From Pseudomonas sp. UBA4194 (GTDB taxonomy: Bacteria; Pseudomonadota; Gammaproteobacteria; Pseudomonadales; Pseudomonadaceae), in NCBI RefSeq assembly GCF_002379585.1, contig NZ_DFUE01000001.1, forward strand, positions 1 through 5,208: a DNA stretch of 5,208 nucleotides. The letters run 5' to 3'. Both the position numbers and the translations under genes were made by a program. The first letter of the stretch is position 1. Each line of letters opens with the position of its first letter. Positions 1 to 5,059 of the stretch are shown here, one piece after another. The notes beneath the pieces are model-generated. The model did not search any database. It was not told where the DNA came from and was given only the letters and a program-made list of their open reading frames with translations.

Positions 1-26
1 AATTTTGCGGGATTGTTCTTGGGTCT

Positions 27-223
27 GCGGTGAATGGTCCCCTCACCCCAACCCTCTCCCTGAGGGAGAGGGGGCCGCTCACCGAAATCTGCAGCACCGA
101 GATCCGCTTTTAGCCCCCTCCCTCAGAGAGAGGGAGCCGATCACCGAAATCTGCAGCACCGCGATCCGCGTTCAGCTCCCTCTCCCTCAGGGAGAGGGCT
201 GGGGTGAGGGGACCATTCACCGC
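27..223. repeat. Compound palindromic repeat element (MITE-like), complete copy
   Basis: Two outer arms of about 48 bp (27-74 and 176-223) are inverted copies of each other with two mismatches. Each begins GGTGAATGGTCC when read inward. Inside are three hairpin units separated by spacers of 41 and 43 nt. The same family starts again at 5060. The element begins 33 bp past the scpB stop codon, so it sits in the 3' region of the leftward operon. It has no coding capacity of its own, and the open frames across it (PLPEGEG-type peptides) are repeat translations. No target-site duplication is visible at its edges. It could be a non-autonomous mobile repeat, a transcript-end structure, or both. The arms and palindromes are seen directly; mobility and function are inferred. 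It lacks the usual look of the short REP sequences of pseudomonads. Confidence 0.85.
52..198. repeat. Tandem array of three hairpins with near-identical spacers
   Basis: Three 21-nt palindromes lie at 52-72, 114-134 and 178-198. The first and third are perfect: CCCTCTCCC, three bases, GGGAGAGGG. The middle one has two changes, at 117 and 127, which each break a different base pair, so it looks decayed rather than compensated. Spacers 73-113 and 135-177 differ at 5 of 41 aligned positions by hand count, giving a tandem period of 62-64 bp. Each arm (CCCTCTCCC) also reads the same backwards, so it is a polypyrimidine mirror repeat as well as half of an inverted repeat. Confidence 0.85.
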
Positions 224-256
224 CGATCCAAATCCCGCCCCACGGATGAAACCGAA

Positions 257-1030
257 TCAGCCGCCAGCCGCCGACCCACCCTGGTCGTCCGGCTCCGCCT
301 CATCTTCGATCAAATCGTCAAAATCGGTCTTGAGCCCCTGCTCCATCGAATCCAGTTCCACCAGTAGGCTGCGAAAGCTCGTCTCGTCCCTGGGCAGCTC
401 CTCACCCTCCTCAGGCTCGGCGCTGGCGTCGGCCAGAGCCTGCAAGTGGGCAGGCACCGGGGCATCGTCCAGGTCGTCGACGATGGGCTCGGGCTCCATC
501 TCGCGCAGCTCGGCCAACGGCGGAAGGTCATCGAGGTTTTTCAGGTTGAAATGGTCGAGGAACGCCTTGGTGGTGGCGAACATCGCCGGTTTGCCCGGCA
601 CATCGCGGTAGCCCACTACCCGTATCCACTCACGTTCAAGCAGGGTCTTGATGATGTTGCTGTTCACTGCCACACCACGCACGTCCTCGATTTCACCACG
701 GGTGACGGGTTGCCGATAGGCAATCAAGGCAATCGTTTCCAGCATGGCGCGCGAATAGCGCTGCGGGCGTTCCTCCCACAGGCGGCCGACCCAGGGTGCG
801 TACTTCTCGCGAATCTGCAGGCGATAGCCCGAGGCGACCTCTACCAGTTCGAAGGCGCGCTTGTCGCAGGACTTGCCCAACAACTCCAGAGCTTTCTTGA
901 ACACCCCAGGCTCGGGCCGCTCGGCCTCCTCGAACAGCTCATAAAGGCGTTCGAGCGATTGGGGTTTTCCGAAGGCCAGCAAAAAGGCTTCAAGCAGCGG
1001 CGCCAACTCGCGCGGTTCAGTCAGATTCAT
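257..1030 (-). CDS. scpB: Segregation and condensation protein B (ScpB)
   Basis: ScpB is the winged-helix subunit of the SMC-ScpAB condensin, which compacts and segregates the chromosome. It normally acts as a dimer bound to the kleisin ScpA. The product is 257 aa. The first winged-helix region covers about residues 5-85. The second, about 90-170, contains the family's most recognisable stretch: LETIALIAYRQPVTRGEIE (97-115), then the NSNIIKTLLE segment (123-132) and the GKPAMFATTKAFLDHF segment (146-161). Residues from about 174 to the end form a long, acidic, low-complexity tail rich in Asp and Glu, probably disordered. The ATG start overlaps the scpA stop as ATGA, so translation is probably coupled. 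The gene is the last of the leftward operon in this window. In pseudomonads rluB often follows scpB; here the next sequence is a repeat element, and any rluB would lie outside the window. Confidence 0.95.
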   Translation of the reverse strand: MNLTEPRELAPLLEAFLLAFGKPQSLERLYELFEEAERPEPGVFKKALELLGKSCDKRAFELVEVASGYRLQIREKYAPWVGRLWEERPQRYSRAMLETIALIAYRQPVTRGEIEDVRGVAVNSNIIKTLLEREWIRVVGYRDVPGKPAMFATTKAFLDHFNLKNLDDLPPLAELREMEPEPIVDDLDDAPVPAHLQALADASAEPEEGEELPRDETSFRSLLVELDSMEQGLKTDFDDLIEDEAEPDDQGGSAAGG

Positions 1031-1863
1031 TCTTCGGCTCGGGCCCGGACATGGATAGCGGCAAACGCCTCGTTCTGTACCAACTCAATCAATTGCTCCT
1101 TCACCAGCTCCAGGATCGCCATGAAGGTCACAACCACGCCCAGCTTGCCCTCCTCGGCCGTGAACAGCTCGACGAAGGGCACGAAGCCGCCGTCGCGCAA
1201 ACGCTCCAGCACATCGCTCATGCGCTCGCGGGTGGACAAGGCTTCTCGGCTGACCTGATGGCTTTCGAACATGTCGCCGCGGCGCAGCACATCGGCCATG
1301 GACAGCAGCAGTTCCTCCAGGCTGACTTCCGGGAGCAGTTTGCGCACCTTGGCCTGCGGCGCATCCAGCCTGGGCACGTAAAGGTCGCGCCCCACCCGTT
1401 TCAGCGTGTCGATGCCCTCGGCGGCGGCCTTGAACCGTTCGTACTCCTGCAGCCGGCGGATCAGTTCGGCGCGGGGGTCGTCTTCCTCTTCCTCGATGGC
1501 GGCCGAGCGTGGCAGCAACATCCGCGACTTGATCTCGGCCAGCATGGCGGCCATCACCAGATATTCCGCCGCCAGTTCCAGGCGCACGGTCTTCATCAAT
1601 TCCACGTAGCCCATGTACTGGCGGGTGATCTCGGCCACGGGGATGTCGAGGATGTCGATGTTCTGCTTGCGGATCAGGTACAGCAGCAGGTCCAGCGGGC
1701 CTTCGAAGGCTTCCAGGAAGACTTCCAGCGCGTCGGGCGGAATGTACAGGTCCTGCGGCATCTGGGTGAAGGCTTCGCCATACACCAGTGCCAGTTGCAG
1801 TTGCTGCGGAGCGGTGAGCGGGTTGTCCAGCGCCGGCTCCTCGGCCGCGCTCAGGTCGCTCAC
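1027..1863 (-). CDS. scpA: Segregation and condensation protein A (ScpA, kleisin)
   Basis: ScpA is the kleisin that bridges the SMC heads and recruits ScpB. With the GTG start at 1861-1863 the product is 278 aa. The N-terminal kleisin motif FEGPLDLLLYL is at residues 53-63, followed by the IRKQNIDILDIPVAEITRQY segment and a long helical part (ELAAEYLVMAAMLAEIKSRM). A charged EEEEDDPRAELIRRLQEYERF stretch leads to the middle linker. The C-terminal winged-helix region that contacts SMC occupies about the last 40 residues. The frame is open up to 1896, but GTG at 1863 is preferred because it overlaps the yciO stop as GTGA, whereas the ATG at 1896 would overlap yciO by 37 nt. No Shine-Dalgarno sequence precedes this GTG; a strong hairpin does. 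The roughly 50 residues before the kleisin motif include an internal Met (MPQDLYIPP, residue 35) as an alternative start, so the exact start is less certain than the identity. Confidence 0.93.
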   Translation of the reverse strand: MSDLSAAEEPALDNPLTAPQQLQLALVYGEAFTQMPQDLYIPPDALEVFLEAFEGPLDLLLYLIRKQNIDILDIPVAEITRQYMGYVELMKTVRLELAAEYLVMAAMLAEIKSRMLLPRSAAIEEEEDDPRAELIRRLQEYERFKAAAEGIDTLKRVGRDLYVPRLDAPQAKVRKLLPEVSLEELLLSMADVLRRGDMFESHQVSREALSTRERMSDVLERLRDGGFVPFVELFTAEEGKLGVVVTFMAILELVKEQLIELVQNEAFAAIHVRARAEE

Positions 1864-2489
1864 GCCAGCGCCGCGAACGGCGCTGGATCGCCACAACCCA
1901 CGCGCACCACTTGCGGATCGCCGTCAGCCAGGTTGATCACGGTGGAAGCCTCGGTACCACCAAAGCCGCCATCGATGATCAGATCGACCTGCTTCTCCAG
2001 CAACTGGCGCATCTCGTAGGGATCACTCAGCGGCTCTTTCTCACCCGGCATGATCAGGCTCACGCTCATCAGCGGCTCACCCAGCTCCTCGAGCAGCGCC
2101 AGGGCGATCGGATGGCTCGGTACCCGCAGGCCGATGGTGCGGCGCTTGGGATGCAGCAGCAGCCGGGGCACTTCCCGGGTGGCGCTGAGGATGAAGGTGT
2201 AAGGCCCCGGCGTGTGCGCCTTGAGCAGGCGAAACGCTGCAGTATCGACCTTGGCGAACAGGCCCAACTGCGACAGGTCGCAGCAGATGATCGCGAAGTT
2301 GTGCTTGTCGTCCAGCTGACGCAGCCGACGCACGCGCTCCACCGCCGTCTTGTCGCCGATCTGGCAGCCAATGGCGTAGGAAGAGTCGGTTGGATAGATC
2401 ACCACGCCCCCGCCCCGGATGATCTCCACGGCTTGCTTGATCAGGCGGGCCTGGGGGTTGTCCGGGTGGATCTGAAAAAATTGACTCAC
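1860..2489 (-). CDS. yciO: YciO, TsaC/Sua5 (YrdC)-like protein
   Basis: The product is 209 aa (E. coli YciO is about 206) and closely follows the YciO pattern: an N-terminus SQFFQIHPDNPQ, GGGVVIYPTDSSYAIGC (26-42), KHNFAII (62-68), TPGPYTFIL (93-101), KRRTIGLRVPS (115-125), GEPLMSVSL (137-145) and EKQVDLIIDGG (165-175). The fold is that of TsaC/Sua5, which make threonylcarbamoyl-AMP for the t6A tRNA modification. However, the TsaC-type KxR and SxN positions appear here as R57-Q-L59 and S144-L-I146, as also in E. coli YciO. A t6A role should therefore not be assumed; the true function of YciO is not settled. The GTG start at 2487-2489 fits the family N-terminus and has an AGGA ribosome site 7 nt upstream. 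The frame runs open to 2711, but that extension lies inside the upstream gene and has no family resemblance. Its stop overlaps the scpA start as GTGA. Confidence 0.92.
   Translation of the reverse strand: MSQFFQIHPDNPQARLIKQAVEIIRGGGVVIYPTDSSYAIGCQIGDKTAVERVRRLRQLDDKHNFAIICCDLSQLGLFAKVDTAAFRLLKAHTPGPYTFILSATREVPRLLLHPKRRTIGLRVPSHPIALALLEELGEPLMSVSLIMPGEKEPLSDPYEMRQLLEKQVDLIIDGGFGGTEASTVINLADGDPQVVRVGCGDPAPFAALA
1865..1886 (-). promoter_or_regulatory. Hairpin directly upstream of the scpA start (UUCG loop)
   Basis: On the scpA sense strand the sequence reads CCAGCGCCG, TTCG, CGGCGCTGG: a perfect, GC-rich 9-bp stem closed by a UUCG tetraloop. It ends one nucleotide before the scpA GTG and lies within the last codons of yciO (PAPFAAL). 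It occupies the place where a ribosome binding site would be. I infer that ribosomes translating yciO must melt it, making scpA translation depend on yciO translation. The closing pair is G-C rather than the specially stable C-G. GC-rich coding sequence can give such stems by chance, so function is uncertain. Confidence 0.5.
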
Positions 2490-2496
2490 GTTTGCG

Positions 2497-2500
2497 TCCT
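2497..2500 (-). promoter_or_regulatory. Ribosome binding site of yciO (AGGA)
   Basis: AGGA on the minus strand lies 7 nt before the GTG at 2487-2489, in the 13-nt gap after the rnm stop codon. It is the main local support for choosing this GTG start over the longer open frame. Confidence 0.7.
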
Positions 2501-2502
2501 GT

Positions 2503-3363
2503 TCAGGCAGTAAGTGGCTGATCATGTTTGAACCGTGCCGCCAGCGGTGGCAGGTCCTCCGGCAAAGGCCGATAGACACCGATTTCACCCCAGGTGCCAG
2601 GGCCGTGGAAGTCACTGCCAGCGCTGGCCAGCAGACCGAATTCCCGGGCCAGGATCGACAAGGTGCCGACCTGCTCGGCGGCTTGCATGCCATTGACCAC
2701 TTCGATGGCATGCCCGCCCGCTTGAATATAGTCGCCGATCAACTTGCGGCGCTTGCTGCGGGTGAAATCGTAGTGCAGCGGATGGGCCAGGCTGATCCAG
2801 GCCTTGGCCTCGCGCAGGGTCTTGACCGTATCTTCCAGGGTGGGCCAATGCTGCTTCACGTCGCCCAGCTTGCCGGCACCCAACCATTTGCGAAACGCCT
2901 CCTGGCGGTCGCGCACGTAGCCCTCCTGGACCAGGAAATCAGCGAAGTGGGGCCGTGCCGGGGCGTTGCCGCTGTCACCCAGGCCCTGCTGAATCGCCCT
3001 GGCGCCCGCCAACGCGCCCGGCATGCCCTTGAGGGCCAGCCGCCGGTCGATTTCCTCGGCCCGCAGCCACCGACCGTGGTGCAGACTGTCGAGGGCAGCG
3101 ACCAGTGGCGGCGCATCCAAGGCGAAATTGTAACCAAGCACGTGAATGGTGGCACCGCCCCAGGTGCATGACATCTCGACCCCACTGATCCACTGCATGT
3201 TCAATGCCTGGGCGGTCTGGCGGGCCTCTGGCAGGCCTTCCAGGGTGTCGTGGTCGGTCAATGCGAGGGTCTGCACGCCATGCTCGAAGGCGCGCTGCAC
3301 CAGAACGGCAGGGGCAAGGGCGCCATCGGAAGCGGTGCTGTGGCAGTGCAGGTCAACATTCAT
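2503..3363 (-). CDS. rnm: PHP-domain phosphoesterase, RNase AM / TrpH (YciV) family
   Basis: The product is 286 aa, close to E. coli RNase AM (about 293 aa; formerly TrpH/YciV). Members of this family are metal-dependent phosphoesterases: E. coli RNase AM is a 5'-3' exonuclease that matures rRNA 5' ends, and related proteins hydrolyse 3',5'-nucleotide bisphosphates. The PHP metal-site motifs are all present: DLHCHS (H6, H8), SDG (D13), TDHDT (D37, H38, D39), GVEMS (E63), a histidine at 74, RPH (H139), AHP (H194) and SDFH (D251, H253). Residues of roughly 100-180 form the family's helical insertion. The protein lacks a signal peptide and should be cytoplasmic. The ATG at 3361-3363 places DLHCHS at residue 4, as expected; only a weak ribosome site precedes it. 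It is the first gene of the leftward operon. The rnm-yciO pairing also occurs in E. coli, which supports an RNA-related role for both. Exact substrate is inferred from the family. Confidence 0.92.
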   Translation of the reverse strand: MNVDLHCHSTASDGALAPAVLVQRAFEHGVQTLALTDHDTLEGLPEARQTAQALNMQWISGVEMSCTWGGATIHVLGYNFALDAPPLVAALDSLHHGRWLRAEEIDRRLALKGMPGALAGARAIQQGLGDSGNAPARPHFADFLVQEGYVRDRQEAFRKWLGAGKLGDVKQHWPTLEDTVKTLREAKAWISLAHPLHYDFTRSKRRKLIGDYIQAGGHAIEVVNGMQAAEQVGTLSILAREFGLLASAGSDFHGPGTWGEIGVYRPLPEDLPPLAARFKHDQPLTA

Positions 3364-3433
3364 AGTGGCGCTTTCGCAGTCATTGATGTTTGTTATTATG
3401 CCGTCACATCCTGCTTCTGGCTGCCACTGTGAA
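3359..3433. repeat. Inverted repeat framing both divergent start codons
   Basis: The sequence GCCACT(A/G)TGAA occurs on the minus strand at 3369-3359, containing the rnm ATG, and on the plus strand at 3423-3433, containing the yciB GTG. Ten of eleven bases are identical, and the only difference is the first base of the start codon. Neither start has a recognisable Shine-Dalgarno sequence. The repeats flank the 53-bp promoter core symmetrically. It may be a shared translation-start context, a protein-binding symmetry, or chance. Confidence 0.5.
3364..3428. promoter_or_regulatory. Divergent promoter region between rnm and yciB
   Basis: This 65-bp gap must drive both operons unless transcription enters from elsewhere. 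On the plus strand TGTTATTAT (3391-3399) is a good extended -10 element (TGn plus TATTAT, five of six matches). No good -35 is seen at 16-17 bp (CTTTCG region), consistent with an extended -10 promoter. This would start yciB transcripts near 3406, giving a leader of about 23 nt. On the minus strand CATAAT (3395-3400) could be a -10 for rnm, overlapping the plus-strand one; its -35 is also poor. No CpxR-type GTAAA-N5-GTAAA box is visible. Confidence 0.5.
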
Positions 3434-4025
3434 ACAATTGATCGATTTCATCCCGCTGCTCCTGTTCCTCGTTGCCTACAAGACCGACCCGCAAACGGTC
3501 GAACTGGCCGGCCACAGCTTTGCCTTCGGTGGCATATTCAGTGCCACCGCCGTGCTCATCATCAGCTCGGTGATTGTCTACGGCATTCTCTTCGTCACTC
3601 AGCGCAAGCTGGAAAAAGGCCAGTGGCTGACGCTGATCGCCTGCCTGGTGTTCGGTGGCCTGACCCTGGCGTTCCACAGCGAAACCTTCCTCAAGTGGAA
3701 AGCGCCGGTGGTGAACTGGCTGTTCGCCTTGGCGTTCGCCGGCAGCCACTTCATCGGCAAGCAGCCGTTGATCAAACGCATGATGGGTCATGCCCTGACC
3801 CTGCCTGATCCGATCTGGCTGCGTCTGAACGTCGCCTGGATCGTGTTCTTCATCTTCTGTGGTGCGGCCAACCTGTTCGTGGCCTTCACTTTCCAGGCGT
3901 TCTGGGTGGACTTCAAGGTGTTCGGCAGCCTGGCCATGACGTTGCTGTTCCTGGTGGGCCAGGGTATCTACCTGTCCCGCCACCTGCATGATACCGATCG
4001 CACAACACCAAAAACCGAGGACTGA
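3429..4025 (+). CDS. yciB: Inner membrane protein YciB (septation protein A / IspZ family)
   Basis: The product is a 198-aa polytopic membrane protein of the YciB family (E. coli about 179 aa), linked to cell-envelope upkeep and, in some bacteria, to septation; its biochemical activity is not known. Family-typical stretches are KQLIDFIPLLLF (2-13), FGGLTLAFHSETFLKWK (75-91), KQPLIKRMMGHALTLPDP (111-128), LNVAWIVFFIFCGAANL (133-149) and WVDFKVFG (159-166). Hydrophobic segments fall at about 4-17, 36-57, 67-82, 93-110, 133-153 and 163-182. A short polar extension after the first segment (about residues 18-34) is absent from the E. coli protein. The GTG at 3429 aligns exactly with the family's KQ-x-x-DF N-terminus; the frame is open from 3390 but the extra 13 residues match nothing. 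The leader lacks a clear ribosome site. It is the first gene of the rightward operon. Confidence 0.94.
   Translation: MKQLIDFIPLLLFLVAYKTDPQTVELAGHSFAFGGIFSATAVLIISSVIVYGILFVTQRKLEKGQWLTLIACLVFGGLTLAFHSETFLKWKAPVVNWLFALAFAGSHFIGKQPLIKRMMGHALTLPDPIWLRLNVAWIVFFIFCGAANLFVAFTFQAFWVDFKVFGSLAMTLLFLVGQGIYLSRHLHDTDRTTPKTED
4017..4021 (+). promoter_or_regulatory. Ribosome binding site of yciI (GAGGA) inside the yciB 3' end
   Basis: GAGGA is formed by the last two sense codons of yciB (GAG GAC) and lies 5 nt before the ATG at 4027. It fixes the yciI start and shows the two genes form one translation-coupled unit. Confidence 0.75.
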
Positions 4026-4026
4026 C

Positions 4027-4350
4027 ATGCTCTACGCCATCATTGCTACCGACGTGCCCAATTCCCTGGAAAAACGCTTGGCCGCGCGCCCCGAGCATCT
4101 CGAGCGCCTGCAGCAACTTGACCGCGAGGGCCGTCTGGTGCTCGCCGGCCCCCATCCGGCTGTAGACAACAATGATCCCGGTGAAGCGGGTTTCAGCGGC
4201 AGCCTCATCGTTGCTCGCTTCGAGTCGCTGGACGAAGCGCAGGCCTGGGCCGGCGCCGATCCGTTTGTCGCTGCCGGCGTGTACAAGGATGTGTTGGTCA
4301 AGCCCTTCAAGCAGACCCTGCCTGCCCCGGTTGAAGCCGGCGCTGTCTGA
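4027..4350 (+). CDS. yciI: YciI family protein
   Basis: The product is 107 aa (E. coli YciI is about 98 aa). It is a single YCII domain of ferredoxin-like fold, probably cytoplasmic and dimeric; its reaction is not known, though family members are suspected enzymes. Recognisable segments are SLEKRLAARPEHLERL (13-28) with the conserved His24, EGRLVLAGPHPAVD (34-47) with Asp47, NNDPGEAGFSGS (48-59) and AQAWAGADPFVAAGVYKDV (76-94), followed by VKPFKQTL. The last ten residues or so extend past the usual end. ATG at 4027 matches the family N-terminus MLY and has GAGGA 5 nt upstream. It starts 1 nt after the yciB stop. In E. coli yciI and yciB are also near one another, so the association is old. 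Confidence 0.94.
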   Translation: MLYAIIATDVPNSLEKRLAARPEHLERLQQLDREGRLVLAGPHPAVDNNDPGEAGFSGSLIVARFESLDEAQAWAGADPFVAAGVYKDVLVKPFKQTLPAPVEAGAV

Positions 4351-4369
4351 TCGCTGAATGAAGGTATAA

Positions 4370-5047
4370 ATGAGCGACCTGTTACTGATCGACGATGACG
4401 TCGAACTCTGTGAGCTGTTGAGCAGTTGGCTAAGCCAGGAAGGCTTTCAGGTTCGCGCCTGTCACGACGGCAGCAGCGCTCGCCAGGCCTTGGCCGAGCA
4501 AGCCCCGGCGGCGGTGGTGCTGGATGTGATGCTGCCCGACGGCAGCGGCCTGGAGCTGCTCAAGCAACTGCGCAGCGACCACCCGGAACTGCCGGTACTG
4601 ATGCTGTCGGCTCGTGGTGAACCGCTGGACCGCATTCTGGGCCTGGAACTGGGCGCCGATGACTACCTGGCCAAACCCTGCGATCCCCGCGAGCTGACCG
4701 CGCGCCTGCGCGCGGTATTGCGCCGCAGTCATCCGGTCGCTACCCCAGGACAGCTGGAGCTGGGCGACCTGTGCTTCAGTCCCGCCCGGGGCGTGGTGAG
4801 CATCGATGAACATGACATCAACCTGACAGTGTCGGAAAGCCGGTTGCTCGAGGCACTGATGCGTCAGCCGGGTGAGCCGCTGGACAAGCAGGAATTGGCG
4901 CAGATTGCCCTGGGCCGAAAACTGACACTGTATGATCGCAGCCTGGACATGCATGTCAGCAACCTGCGCAAGAAGATCGGACCTCATGCGGATGGACGGC
5001 CCAGGATCGTGGCGTTGCGCAGTCGCGGGTATTTTTACGCGCAGTGA
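4370..5047 (+). CDS. cpxR: CpxR-like envelope-stress response regulator
   Basis: This is a 225-aa OmpR/PhoB-type response regulator. The receiver domain (about 1-118) has the acidic pocket D8-D9, phospho-acceptor D52, S80, Y99 and K102. The C-terminal winged helix (about 129-225) carries the recognition-helix region SLDMHVSNLRKKIG (191-204) and the wing LRSRGYFY (216-223). Diagnostic matches to E. coli CpxR are ARGEPLDRILGLELGADDYL, RELTARLRAVLRRSH, and LGRKLTLYDRSLDMH against LGKRLTPFDRAIDMH. CpxR normally takes phosphate from the membrane kinase CpxA in response to envelope-protein stress; in Pseudomonas it also acts on efflux-pump genes. The ATG at 4370 has GAAGG (4360-4364) 5 nt upstream and follows yciI by 19 nt, so it is probably co-transcribed with yciB-yciI. 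No kinase gene lies in the window. A repeat element begins 12 nt after the stop. Confidence 0.93.
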   Translation: MSDLLLIDDDVELCELLSSWLSQEGFQVRACHDGSSARQALAEQAPAAVVLDVMLPDGSGLELLKQLRSDHPELPVLMLSARGEPLDRILGLELGADDYLAKPCDPRELTARLRAVLRRSHPVATPGQLELGDLCFSPARGVVSIDEHDINLTVSESRLLEALMRQPGEPLDKQELAQIALGRKLTLYDRSLDMHVSNLRKKIGPHADGRPRIVALRSRGYFYAQ

Positions 5048-5059
5048 GGGGGGATTGAT

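Noticed and set aside
27..223. CRISPR array
   Set aside because: The regularly spaced palindromes look superficially similar, but the spacers are near-identical, the array has only three units, and no cas genes are present.
224..256. Possible extra feature between the repeat and the scpB stop
   Set aside because: Thirty-three bases with no hairpin, repeat or motif that I can support.
5..367. Open frame across the left repeat, with PLPEGEG-like peptides
   Set aside because: It is a translation of the repeat that then runs antisense into scpB; such peptides are a known annotation artefact of this kind of palindrome.
446..2019. Long plus-strand open frames antisense to scpB, scpA and yciO (446-1258, 1051-2019)
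   Set aside because: They mirror the codon bias of the high-GC genes on the other strand, have no recognisable domain, and overlap firmly identified genes.
2490..2711. N-terminal extension of yciO up to 2711
   Set aside because: It lies inside rnm, has no YciO resemblance, and the GTG at 2489 has both a ribosome site and the family N-terminus.
3396..4028. 210-aa minus-strand open frame opposite yciB
   Set aside because: Low-complexity, Gln/Glu/His-rich product typical of an antisense shadow of a membrane-protein gene; no family resemblance.
4351..4369. Separate promoter for cpxR (TATAAA at 4365-4370)
   Set aside because: The AT-rich hexamer overlaps the start codon, is too close to act as a -10 for this gene, and has no matching -35.
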